Shown here: in pieces, positions 20,107-31,000 of the stretch
Numbering within the stretch: position 1 is the stretch's first letter
Layout of the letters: every line of letters starts with the position of its first letter
Source: Mesostigma viride
Lineage: Eukaryota > Streptophyta > Mesostigmatophyceae > Mesostigmatales > Mesostigmataceae
Length of the DNA stretch: 64,000 nucleotides
Direction: 5' to 3'
NCBI GenBank assembly: GCA_009746045.1
Contig: RPFO01000114.1
Location: forward strand, 694,080 to 758,079
The notes under the pieces: generated by a model
What the model was told of the DNA's origin: nothing
The model's database searches: none
What the model saw: only the letters and a program-made list of their open reading frames with translations
Position numbers and translations under genes: made by a program

Positions 20107-21930
20107 GTGTACAGGATTTAGCGAATATGCGTTAAGTTAGATACGCTGTGGCTGTGGCTGGAGTTTCAATTCAGACACTGCCAAACAAGAAAGAGCTGCT
20201 GATATTTTTGGCTCTCCGATTGTGACTAAGGCAATCTTCCAAGTTATTCAAGGGAACACACAACCCATGCATCCGTGGCTTCCAACGCATGACCAAGCAA
20301 GCTGTTGCCTCTCGCCACCACTCTGTTACAAAATTGCTGCTTTCCCCCATCTATGGCATGGACGACAGAAGATATGACGCGTTTACCCTCGTGATATGCT
20401 CCCAACTTGCCATAGCTGTCGAGGGTTTTCTGATCACGCCTACTGGCCCAGGACTGGCCATACAGTTTTGGACTTCAACGGCATCCTAATATATAACCTC
20501 GAGGTCCTGCGCGCCATCTCCACCCGACTGACCCGAGACGGACCCGAGACGGACCACAGACGGACCCGAGACGGACCCGAGACGGACATATCAGCCTGGC
20601 AGAGTCTTCTGGCAATTGGCCGTCGGACACACAGCGGCATCTAGCTAGATACTCCCGATGTACTTGAATTCTGACTTTGTCCTCAGTCTATTGGCAGAAT
20701 ACTAGTGATTCAGATCTTACTGTTGCAGCCGTCAGAAAAAAATGTTCCTTTCGGAGCGGAACGGGATTTTAGGTCTGTGGTCTGAGTAGCCGGCGCGCGG
20801 GAAGCCGGGAACCTCAGCGTTACATATTTTGAACGTACATACGCACGCATTTGAAAGCGTTTCCCGCCAGTTCTGTTGGTTGATGAGACTTTCAGAATGT
20901 TGACTGATAACACGCGAGGGCGTTCCCACTCGCTACCGCCCTTCTCAGAGCTAGGTGGTTCGAAATTGCGGCCTGCGACAGTTAAGTTGCGGCCTGGATT
21001 TGAATGATAACCTCTTAAACCGGAAGGACTAGCCGGCCAACCTCTTCTTTTGTTTTACCTGGCAAATCTCGTGCTCTCTCTCTCTCTGACTCATAATAAC
21101 GAGTCCACTGATGTCGTGCCTGTAAAAACGCATGCCGGCAAAAGGGCAAATTTGTTCGTACTTGCATGTAAGCGATTTACAAAAGGTAACAGAAGTTGCG
21201 GGCTTTCGTAAAGCACCGATGGAAGCATCGCGTGGCGTTATTGTTCAGAAAAGCGGAAGCGGAATGCCGTCGTCCGCAATTTGGAGAGACAACACAGCAG
21301 CCTGCGACACAACCGCAAGCCACGGTAAGTTATTGCACTTCTCAGCATGGATGCATCTTTCAAATTCTTGCTAGTCCTGTGTGCCTGCAATGCGTGCAAT
21401 CACTTCCCGGGTTGTCCCGATGGTGCTTCGCGGTCGGGAGCATCCGAATCTTCACCTACACGCCATCAACTCGTTTTCTCGCTTAGAATCACATGGACGC
21501 AGTAGAACTTTGCATAGGCGACCAGCATGGAGCACATTGGTCCCGCTTTGGCCCTCGCACTCCTTATCTCCTTATCAAATGAAAGGTTGACATACAAATT
21601 ATGTCAATCCTGCATTTCGAAAACCAAGTATTGCTGCATTCGTTAAAATCCGCATTCGGCAAGGCTCGATTCAGGTAGCAAACTTTTACGCTTGTCTTAT
21701 GTGTACGGGGGCCGGGACCATGCGTCTTGGCATCCAACCTTTGATGGCGACATCCCAGGGAACCAGTTCCACCCTGAGCTAACGTCATAGTAGCATCATC
21801 CGATAACGTCATAGTAGCATCATCTTTCGTTGCCATGTCCATTCCATTTTCATTTATCATAATCAATTTCATAATTCGTTTGTGTCATCTCACCGATCCA
21901 ATCGTCCCTATGCCATGGGCGTACCTTCCA
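20107..21930. other. Spacer upstream of SLBP
   Basis: No coding frame recognised. An 11-bp tandem repeat (ACCCGAGACGG, about six copies) lies at 20521-20590 and a TCTC run near 21076. The SLBP promoter is probably in the right-hand part. Confidence 0.5.
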
Positions 21931-22601
21931 TCCTTCCTTCCTTCCTTCCTTCCTTCCTTCCTTCCTTCCTTCCTTCCTTCCTTCCTTCCTTCCTTCCTTC
22001 CTTCCTTCCTTCCTTCCTTCCTTCCTTCCTTCCTTCCTTCCTTCCTTCCTTCCTTCCTTCCTTCCTTCCTTCCTTCCTTCCTTCCTTCCTTCCTTCCTTC
22101 CTTCCTTCCTTCCTTCCTTCCTTCCTTCCTTCCTTCCTTCCTTCCTTCCTTCCTTCCTTCCTTCCTTCCTTCCTTCCTTCCTTCCTTCCTTCCTTCCTTC
22201 CTTCCTTCCTTCCTTCCTTCCTTCCTTCCTTCCTTCCTTCCTTCCTTCCTTCCTTCCTTCCTTCCTTCCTTCCTTCCTTCCTTCCTTCCTTCCTTCCTTC
22301 CTTCCTTCCTTCCTTCCTTCCTTCCTTCCTTCCTTCCTTCCTTCCTTCCTTCCTTCCTTCCTTCCTTCCTTCCTTCCTTCCTTCCTTCCTTCCTTCCTTC
22401 CTTCCTTCCTTCCTTCCTTCCTTCCTTCCTTCCTTCCTTCCTTCCTTCCTTCCTTCCTTCCTTCCTTCCTTCCTTCCTTCCTTCCTTCCTTCCTTCCTTC
22501 CTTCCTTCCTTCCTTCCTTCCTTCCTTCCTTCCTTCCTTCCTTCCTTCCTTCCTTCCTTCCTTCCTTCCTTCCTTCCTTCCTTCCTTCCTTCCTTCCTTC
22601 C
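21931..22601. repeat. Perfect (CCTT)n microsatellite, about 168 copies
   Basis: An uninterrupted 671-bp tetranucleotide run of pyrimidines on the plus strand, immediately before the SLBP exon. It ends CCGGCCCCGATGCCCCTGCAG, which looks like a splice acceptor, so the run may act as an enlarged pyrimidine tract in an intron or sit in the 5' leader. The lack of any mismatch implies recent growth. Confidence 0.95.
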
Positions 22602-22661
22602 GGCCCCGATGCCCCTGCAGGTGGGGGGGCACGTCCCCTGACCACCTGGCCCCAGCCGACC

Positions 22662-23682
22662 ATGCCGCACCGCGACCACCCGTACCACAAGTCTCCGTAC
22701 CGTAATCACGGGCACCACGGGCCAGCGAGGCATGCGGGCGACCATGGGCGCAGGGAGGGGCGCGAGAACCGGGCAGACCATGCAGCGTGCCCTGCCAACG
22801 ATGGCAAGCATGGCCCGCCTGGTGACCACCAGGGTGATGCCCCCGTCAAGCATGGCCCTGCGGCGTGCCATGCGAGCGATAGCAAGCATGGGCAAGCCAG
22901 GGGGGCGGCCAGGGAGAGCACCTCTCACGCCGCACGCGGTGGTCATGACAACGAGACGTCGGTGCCCGGGAGGCAGCGGGACGAGGGGAGCGGCCAATGG
23001 CAAGGGGAGCTGATGAGGAGGAGAGTTGAGATGAAAAGGGATGAGGCAGGGGGCAGGATGGGTGGCAGGTTTGGGGAGTTTGACCCTCGCAGGCTGGGGT
23101 CGGCACGTTCGGCCCCACAGGGTGGGGGGTATGACGGAAATAAGCGTGACGGAAGCCATTGTAAAAGGGTGACCCCACCCCACGCCGTTGCTCAGCAGCC
23201 TGCCGTGCCCATCGCACGAAGGATAGACATAGGGACCGCGCCAGTACGGCCGGATGCGCACGCGGGGGCTGGCGGCGCACAAGCGGGCCGGGTCGGCCTG
23301 CAGGAGGGCCGGCCAGCCGTCGAGCGTAACACCGACTGGGACAAGTGGGAGACTCCCCGCGTGAAGCGCAAATGGGGGGACGAGGACGACGAAGACGAGG
23401 ATGCTGGCGGTGGTGGTGGCGGCGGTGGTGGCGGTGCCCTCCTCCGTGCGGGGTCAGTTTCTTGTGGAGGAGCTCCGGCCACCAGGGACCCCCAGGTGCT
23501 CGCCAGCCCATGCCCCAGCGTGGGCGCGCCAAGGGATGTGTCGGACGCCTTCGCGCTGGACGCTGACCAGGGTGGTGGCAGTGGTGGCGGCGATGGTAGC
23601 AGTGGCGGTGATGGTGGTGACAAGAGTGGTGGTGGTGGCGGTGTTGGAGCACGCAAGGCGACGGGCGACCCATTCGATCCCG
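22662..23682 (+). CDS. SLBP: SLBP exon 1
   Basis: It encodes a low-complexity N-terminal region (His/Gly/Arg-rich, then a Gly run and Asp/Glu run) with [19 protein letters not shown]. It ends CCC G before donor GTACGCC, phase 1. In the same frame the microsatellite upstream is open, but its Leu-Pro-Ser-Phe repeat is unlikely to be translated. Confidence 0.8.
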
Positions 23683-25735
23683 GTACGCCAATCAATGAAA
23701 GAGGGATGATAGAGGATAAATGATAGAATGCACCTATTTGCAATAGAAGGCTCCTAATTGCAACCATGGCATCAGTAGTCCTATCCATTGATCACAGTAC
23801 GCCAAGTGCGGGAGGTGTTTTGCATCACGCAATCCTATCATCTGGCAGTTTGTCGTGAATGTTGAACAAGGCGTGCTGTGTGCGGTAACCTGCAATCATC
23901 ATGGCAACATCTAGTGCTATATACCGTCGTATGGCACTAGGGTGATAGGGATGCTGGTGCCGACGATACCTGCTACATATTTCCAGGAATTGTTTTAGTA
24001 GGGGCTGGCACACGATACACCTCTGCTGCCGTGATAGTTGCAGGATTTACAAGGGCATTTTGCGAGAGCGTTACATGGGCGTTACCAGGGCATTTTGCGA
24101 GTTTTTTTTCCCCCGCGCTTCGTGTGACCCTGGGCCCCTCGTATGTGCAGTCAATGGGGGGGGGCAGCCCTGTGTGCCTTCACCGTTGCCGCTCCCTTCA
24201 CTCCCATCCCCTACTCCCTGATTCCCCGCCCCTCCTGCCCCCTTACCCCCATGCACCTGCCTTTGTTCCTGCCCCCTCCTGTTGCCTCCCCCCTCCCTGC
24301 TCATATACCCTGCCCCTGGCCCCCCCCGCCCCCCCGGTTGCCTCCCCCCTGCCTGTTCATATACCCTTCCCCTTCCACCCCCTTCCCCCTGGTTGCCTTT
24401 TCCCTGCTTGCTCTGATACCCCTCCCCTGCCCCCCCCCCCGCCCCCCTGGTTGTCTTTGTTACGGAGCAGTGACGGACCCGCAGCGCCTGTCGCAGCGGC
24501 AGAAGCAGATCGACTACGGCAAGAACACGATCGCGTACGCGCGCTACCTTAAGGAGGTGCCCCGGTGAGCGCTCCTGGGCGGGTTGGCTTGCGATAATGT
24601 TGTAGCTGTCATGTGGGGCTTGTCATGTGGGGCTTGTCATGTGGGGCTTGTCATATGTAGCTACAGCTGTCATGTGGCTGCCATGTGTACATATCACAGT
24701 AGCTGTTATGCACAGGTAGTTGTCATGTGTGGCCATCAACAGGTGTCGCCATCATGTCGCCTTGATGTGGATGATAATGCTGGGGTGGTGGCAGGGGTGA
24801 GGATGCAAGTTGATAGGGCAGGGTATGCCCGCTGCCTCACAGCCCTGCCCAGATGAGCTGACAGTCGGGTTTATGAAGGATTGGCTGCCTGTGATGGTTG
24901 TCTCCAACGAACAGCATGGTCGTCCACTAGGCATGTAGTAACATGCCCCCTACAGACAGCTCCCCTTTCCGTGTGTCTAGCACAACTTGCTTTCATCAAC
25001 GGTGACCCCTCGCTCCCCTCCTCATCCCTTACCTCCTCCCCCACCTCCTCCACCTCGTCTCCAACCTTGCCCCCCACCTCGTGCCCGTTCCTATCTCGCA
25101 GGCACCACCGCCGCCGCTCCGACCCGGCCACCCCCGACAAGTCGCGCGGCATATCCAAGCGCTGCTTTGACGGGCTCGTGCGCGCATGGCGACGCAAGCT
25201 CCACCAATGGGACGAGCCGGGGGCTCCCGTCCCCCCCCACCTCGCTGACGACCTCACCCATTCTCGCTCTCCCAACATCGATGCTCCCGGGTCCACAGAC
25301 GGTGGCGGCTGCAAGTATTACGAGGAGCCCGTGGTCCTGCGGCCCCCGGGTAAACGGCGCCAGGTGGCGGGCCCCGGTGCTAAGGAGACACCAGCGGGTA
25401 GCTCGGGAGCTGATGAGGACGTGGATGTGCCGGTTGCTGGTGTCCCGGGTGGTGTGGCCTCGCGGGGCAAGCCAGTTGGGAGCAGCAGAGATGGGATGGC
25501 TCAGCCGAAGGGCTCTCATGATGCCAGAATTAACTCCATGCATGCGACTGCAACCAAGCTGGGCATGCTGGCGTCCCCCCCCGGCATGGCACCAAATGGC
25601 CAACCGAGCCCCCCGGTGGGGTCGAATGAGGCCAAGGCGCCCGCTACGACCACACTGTCTATTTTCGACGACTGGGACATGGACGAGGAGGCGACTGCGA
25701 TGGAATGGGATGAGAACGACGTCAACGTTGATTGA
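22662..25735 (+). CDS. SLBP: Histone mRNA stem-loop binding protein (SLBP), three exons
   Basis: Exons are 22662-23682, 24471-24564 and 25102-25735; joined they give 583 codons including the stop. The RNA-binding domain spans exons 2 and 3. It contains [18 protein letters not shown], then ARYLKEVPR joined to HHRRR, TPDKS (position of the phosphorylated TPNK motif) and the end [20 protein letters not shown]. The family binds the 3' stem-loop of replication-dependent histone mRNAs and directs processing and translation. The ~340-residue N-terminal part is His/Gly/Asp-rich and includes [14 protein letters not shown], like the short N-terminal motif of other SLBPs. The C-terminal tail is acidic. 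The start at 22662 is the first ATG after the microsatellite; an upstream exon is possible. Confidence 0.92.
24471..24564 (+). CDS. SLBP: SLBP exon 2
   Basis: Acceptor ACGGAGCAG, exon 94 bp, donor GTGAGC. It holds the first half of the RNA-binding domain. Incoming phase 1 and outgoing phase 2 match both neighbours. Intron 1 (23683-24470) ends in a long C/T tract; intron 2 (24565-25101) has three copies of a 14-bp unit GTCATGTGGGGCTT. Confidence 0.92.
25102..25735 (+). CDS. SLBP: SLBP exon 3
   Basis: Acceptor TATCTCGCAG. It encodes the second half of the RNA-binding domain ending HQWDEPGAP, then a ~170-residue tail ending in an acidic patch ([20 protein letters not shown]) before the TGA at 25733-25735. 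Confidence 0.92.
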
Positions 25736-26353
25736 TGCCTGATGATGGGGGGTGCCTTGCGAAGCCGTTAGATGCACAAGTATACGTCATGCTAGGCCTC
25801 ACGAGGGAAGCTCGCTCCTCACGTTCTTGTTGTACAATGCTAATAGCAAGTCACATCGGTTACCATGCCCTTGCCGGGAAGCTCCCCATCCACAGGGGCA
25901 CCTGGATGTACTTGAAATGCTGGGGCCAGCATGGCGGATGTATATGAATGAGACAACCAGCGCAGGCCAGAACTCTGGAGAATCCGGACCGTATATGGCC
26001 GGTTGTATCAAGAAGACAAGACCCATTTAGCCCGCATAAAACAGAAGATGAGACCCTATATCAATGAGATTATTCTAAATAGAAAATGTTGGCATGGTAC
26101 GAGACAGGCTCACGCCTGGGCAGCCTCCTGGTTTGTTGGTAAGATGGAGGCCAATGGCTCGCAAGGATAGGTGGCAGGTAGTGATGAAGGAGACCGCCCC
26201 CAAGTCAGTGGGGGCTCCGCATGTGACCCAGTTTGGCTTGCCCATGCGAATGACACGCAAGTACTTACTTTTTGGCATTCATAGCGATTCGGGCCGTGGT
26301 GCCCACATGCAACCACCATAACTAGGACCTAGATAGGTAGCTTCATCCATTCC
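25736..26353. other. Spacer between convergent SLBP and Tubby-like genes, left part
   Basis: Contains one stamp insertion (25947-25990). GACACGCAAGTACTTACT near 26248 matches the 3' terminus of the (TTAC)-tail retroposon family. No gene seen. Confidence 0.55.
25947..25990 (-). mobile_element. 44-bp retroelement stamp (GGTTGTCTC terminus)
   Basis: Begins AATGAGACAACCAGCGCAGG on the plus strand and is flanked by GTATATG at 25940-25946 and 25991-25997. It shares sequence with the stamps at 4632 and 54952. Confidence 0.65.
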
Positions 26354-26367
26354 ATCCCATTCCCATT

Positions 26368-26474
26368 TAGATAGATTAGACCGGTAGGAATGTTTGCACC
26401 CATCCATCCATCCATCGGGGTTAATGCTCCGTGACTCCCCAACGGGAGCACGAGTCTAATTAATTAATTAATTA
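26368..26474 (+). mobile_element. Small hairpin-ended retroposon, 107 bp, with target duplication
   Basis: Flanked by perfect ATCCCATTCCCATT (26354-26367 and 26475-26488). It starts TAGATAGATTAGACC and has a short (CATC)n and CGGGGTTAATGCTCC. The imperfect hairpin GTGACTCCCCAACGGGAGCAC and a (TTAA)n tail follow. Relatives lie at 60575-60690 (+) and 63365-63520 (-). Confidence 0.8.
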
Positions 26475-26725
26475 ATCCCATTCCCATTCTACTGAGGACT
26501 TCTGCTCACGTGCCGCAGTCACGTGTAAATTAATTAATTAAAAAGTTAATTATAAAAGTAATTAATTAACGGCTGGTTGTCTTGGGCAGGCACGGCCGAT
26601 GCAGCGGCCGACGCTTTTCCTCCGGTCGTACTAACTAGCGATTTCCCATTAATTAATTATAATTAATTAATTAATTAATAAATTAATAGCGATATAACCC
26701 ATGCATGCAAGCAAACAAAATATGC

Positions 26726-26915
26726 GTATGTGTAAGTTGGCGATGCCCTAGGATCCGGAGACGTCCGTCCTATAGTCAGCGAAAGTTGGTGCGAGAGGTC
26801 CCCAGTTCGATTCCGGTCGATCGGATTCCTTTGCAGATCGCGTCTTTCCGCGTTTTCCGCGGACCGGCACTGAACGCAAATGGTTTTCACCTTTGCATGC
26901 GGCGTGCCTGATCAG
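26726..26915 (+). mobile_element. tRNA-like SINE copy 1, with 9-bp target duplication
   Basis: Flanked by AAAATATGC (26717-26725 and 26916-26924). The head has TCCTATAGTCAGCG (A-box-like) and CCCAGTTCGATTCCGG (matches the Pol III B-box GGTTCGANTCC at most sites). The spacing resembles tRNA-Glu without its anticodon arm. The body ends GGCGTGCC(T/A)(G/A)ATCAGAA. Three other copies occur in the window. Confidence 0.75.
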
Positions 26916-27089
26916 AAAATATGCAGACCTAGCTATATCGTCGAGGCATGCATGCAGGCCGCAGCAAGTGGTAAACAAATGCTGCCCGGTGCGCTGGTAT
27001 GTGAAAAAACGCAAAAAACTCAGAGGAGTTCCAAAAGGGTTCGAAGTTATACACAGCACTATGTAGCAATGCTTGCTCACGTCCCCATA

Positions 27090-27280
27090 GCCATGTAATG
27101 CTCACCCGGGTCATATTGCACCCAAAGGGGATGCCCCGGGCTTCTTTTAGACGTGTCCAATTGAGCACCCTGTGGCATGAGGGAAGGGGGGGGACTCTGC
27201 CCCACTACCCATTACGTGCACACTCAGGGGTAAAAAGCACTTCGGTGCTCCGTGACTCCCCAACGGAAGCACGTGTTATT
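27090..27280 (+). mobile_element. Hairpin-ended retroposon, family A, degraded copy
   Basis: Aligns with 59065-59250: ATGCTCAC..GGGTC.TATTGCACCC, a purine-rich GGGGGGGACTCTGCCC block, and TAAAAAGCACTTCGGTGCTC. The hairpin CTCCGTGACTCCCCAACGGA (27249-27268) follows, with the tail lost. Confidence 0.6.
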
Positions 27281-27305
27281 ATTTGATTATATATCAAATA
27301 TATTA

Positions 27306-27521
27306 TATATTCTGATTTGGCACGCCGCAAAGGTGAAAACCATTTGCGTTCAGTGCCAGTCCGCGGAAAACGCGGAAAACGCGATCTGCAAATGAATCCG
27401 ACCGGAATCGAACTGGGGACCTCTCGCACCAACTTTCGCTGACTATAGGACGGACGTCTCCGGATCCTAGGGCATCGCCAACTTACACCTACAGTCATCC
27501 GCAAAAGTTCTCCTATATTTT
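27306..27521 (-). mobile_element. tRNA-like SINE copy 2
   Basis: Most complete copy, about 205 bp, minus strand. It contains the B-box GTTCGATTCCGG in reverse, the A-box-like TATAGTCAGCG, and a 5' head AGGAGAACTTTTGCGGATGA. Flanking AATATATTA at 27297-27305 and 27522-27530 may be the target duplication, but both flanks are AT-rich. Confidence 0.7.
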
Positions 27522-27538
27522 AATATATTAATTATATA

Positions 27539-27606
27539 TCAATGAGACCAGCGCATAGGCGAGAAATAGGAGAATCTGGACTATAGTAGCTCAAGCCTGC
27601 CGTCAT
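27539..27606 (-). mobile_element. Retroelement stamp, about 68 bp
   Basis: ATCAATGAGACCAGCGC.TAGGC matches the start of the insert at 54952 and continues to CTCAAGCCTGCCG. Short ATATAT direct repeats flank it, but the surroundings are AT-rich, so the duplication is weak. Confidence 0.5.
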
Positions 27607-27888
27607 CATATATAGACCTCGATCCACAAGCAACGCATGCATGCAAACAAAGAATGGGTCGACCCGGAACTGAAACACTCAATTTATAAAATAAATAAAC
27701 ATCTGCAGAGTCCCTAATGTTGGACCTGTACAAATACACATACGAGCGGGCTGCACGCGCATACCTGTTCACGATTGACTGCACACTATTTGCAGTCCAT
27801 GGAACAACTACCATGCACAGCACAACGCCCTCTATATCACGTAACACAGAGGTTCATCACTATATCAGATAACACAGTGGCCCGTCGA

Positions 27889-28032
27889 CTATATCATGTA
27901 ACACAGCTTGCGGTCCATGGACGCAAGCACGAGCGCAAATGCCTGCAGGCCCGTGATCGGGAACGAGTAGGATAGAGCAAACTTGTCCTTGTCCATCTTG
28001 CCCAAGCTCACGACCACGGTCTGGTCCTCGTC
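27889..28032 (-). CDS. Tubby-like protein exon 8, C-terminus
   Basis: Acceptor TGCATTCTGCAG. Encodes TVVVSLGKMDKDKFALSYSF and ITGLQAFALVLASMDRKL, then CYMI and TAG. The F-T-M-D-x-x-Y-P-L-x-A-L-Q-A-F-A-I signature places this at the end of the domain, as in all family members, with a slightly different last four residues. Confidence 0.93.
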   Translation of the reverse strand, partial: DEDQTVVVSLGKMDKDKFALSYSFPITGLQAFALVLASMDRKLCYMI

Positions 28033-31000
28033 CTGCAGAATGCACAGGGATCACGAAGGTGTGGTAAAAGGTGGGGTGGCGGAAGCATGTGAAGGATGAG
28101 AGCGCTTATAGAGAATCGCCATGCAAAACCAGGGATTGCCATAATCGCAAATTCAGCGTAGTTTTGAGGTCACTTTGATACTAGACAGGGAAAGCCTTGT
28201 GCGCCGTTGCCCACCGGTACACAAGGCCACTGTGCCTCCTGCACATGCGCTCCACCCTCCGGCAGGCACAGCGGCTCCATGTGGCCACAATATACGACAG
28301 TTAACAAGCTAGGCCACAACACCCATCGAAAGGCACACCGGCAGCAACATGCCAGGTGTGCCTCATGCGCATGCGCGCCACCCACCGGCAGGCACAGCTG
28401 GAAGTTCTTGGACGAACCGAACGCGACACGTGGGTCATCCCACATGTAGCAAAACTGGCGGCGGCGGCCCTTGGCAGCCTGCATTACCGGCGGCCGCGAG
28501 AGCAGCGCCAGCATGTCGCCAATGTTCTCGATGCGGTCCCACCGGCGGGTTGCGTTGTCCGGCTGGTGCGTGGCGGGTGGCGGGTGGCGGGTGGCGGGGT
28601 GATGGATAAGAGTACACGGGGCGAGGGCGAGGACAGAGAGCTAAGGGTCAGTGGGATAGAATATATGAAAGAAAAGGTCAGCGGACATATAAGAGGGATG
28701 CTGTAGTATGGGTATATCAGACAGATGCAACTCCTGTACGGAGACAAATGAGTTATGTGAGATAGTCGTCTATGTAGATATGAGAGTAATGAAGTGTATA
28801 ATTATACATATGTGGATAAGCATTAGAAAAGAGTTTAAGGGCAGGCCGCGGGCGAAGGTGCAGCCGCAGGCGCGGGCGATGGCGATGGCGATGGCAATGG
28901 CGATGCACAAACGCAAGTCAACGCGGTTAAGCCATTACCCGTGACTCTGCAACACAGATCAATTGGGCCATGCAACACACATCCATTGGGCCGTGCAACA
29001 CACATCAATTGGGCCATGCACACACATCAATTGGGCCATGCAACACACATCCATTGGGCCATGCAACACACATCCATTGGGCCATGCAACACACATCAAT
29101 TGGGCAATGCACACACGTCAATTGGGCCATGCAACACACATCCATTGGGCCATGCAACACACATCAATTGGGCCATGCAACACACATCGATTGGGGCACC
29201 CACGTGGTTTCCTGATGGTCATCGCGACAATCGACACAACCACCCTCCACCCTTTCGAAACAAACAGCAACGATGAAGGACCAACAGCCAACCATGCCAA
29301 CCAGCTGAACATGGTAGCAAATAGCTTGCATATGAGCGCAACTATACACACAAGCAGATCAAGCATGCACCTTTGCACATAAAGGAAAGGACTAGCCACT
29401 CACGATGGACAGATCGGGCAGCACGGCCGCCATGAGCCGCCAGGTGCCCCTCAGGGTGTCCCAGGTGGGTCGGAACGCGACCGAACCCATGACCCTGCGG
29501 TGCGGCCGCCGCGCGCGCTTGCCCTTCGGCCGGCGACGCATCAGTGCGCGCTTGCCCTCGCTGCCTGCCCCGTCGCCATCGTAGTCGCCATTGCCATAGG
29601 CATTGCCGCTGCTGTGGTCGTAGCTGTCATCATATGTGTACGGGCTGAAGCCACGGCCCGTGTCTTCAGAACCATTCGATTCAAGCACGGGTTCCAGGGA
29701 GGATGGGTTCAGGGGCCCTGGCGCTGCGAGGGAGGACTCGGGCTTCTGCGGCAAGGGGGTGGGGGCAGAGCGGGACCAAACCGGCCATCATGTGGTGTGG
29801 GGGGTAAGGAAGGGGGGGGCACACGTGTAATCGTGCTATGTGTGGGGTAAAGAAGGGGGCCGGGGGGGGACATGAGCCACAGGAGATATGACGGGTAGAG
29901 AGTGCGTGACAGGGCGAATGGGTAGCAAAGGGGGGGGGGGGGTTGTTGTTGCGTAGTGCCGAGGCCGTGTGTGATATCATGGGCTGGCATCTGCATGACA
30001 GCGGCACACGGCAAGCGGAGGTGAGCGGTGTGCGAAATGTGTGGTGAAATGTAGTGGACATGCACAGCATGTATATCAGGGTATTTGTGGGGTGGGGGCA
30101 TGGGGCACAAGATAAAGCGAGGTCAGCCTTAGGATGTCTTGCGGTCAGCATGGGCGTGATCAAGGGAGGGTGGATTGCTTGAAAGTAAGAGATGGCCACC
30201 TTGAAGCCCGCTATTATACGCCAAAGTTGATAGTAGCATACTGACAAGTATATGATAGTATACCTACTATAATATGATAGTAGCATACTGATTATCATAT
30301 GGTATGATACCTACTATAGTATGATAGTAGCATACTGATTATCATATGATAGGATACCTACTATAATATGATAGTAGCATACTGACGTTTTTACCAATGC
30401 ACGGAGTGGTATGGCAGGGCAAAGGGGCGCATGGAGATGCTGACACTCTCCCATCCCCGGGTCCCGGGTCCCGGGTCCCGCATCGCCCAAGATCAACACA
30501 CACCCAAAATCAGCGCTTCCCCGGATGCTGCACACAGCGCACAGGGAGCAGGAACGAGCCCAATCAGCACCCACACGCCACCCGACCAACATGCCACAAC
30601 ACCAACACCCCGCCCGACCATGCTACCGCGCTACGACACTGCCATGCTACATGATCTCCCAACGGAGTCATGTTATAATTTAATGCTACCATCTCGCCAT
30701 GCTACCACGTAAGTGTACCGACGCACCGTGGGGCAGAGCATCGTGAAGCTGGTCCCTGCCAGGTTGGAGCGCAGCACGGCCAGCGCGCGCGGGTCGTCCA
30801 GGGACAGCCCATGTGGGTCGGCCGCGATCACGTACGCCGACCCAAGCGCGCTCGTCGGCATGCGCTGGGCGACCGCCGCACGCGTCTCACTGGCGCCCGG
30901 CACCTGGGGGGGTGGGGCCCCCACATGAGTACATGCATGTCCGCAGGATTTGATGCTCGATGAGAACGTTACCAGGCATTATGAGCTGGCACCCGGCACC

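Noticed and set aside
21835-22690. LPSF / RKEG repeat proteins
   Set aside because: Product of a perfect (CCTT)n run; only the part after 22662 is supported as SLBP.
26726-26915. A functional tRNA gene
   Set aside because: B-box is good but acceptor and anticodon arms are missing and four dispersed copies with target duplications indicate a SINE.
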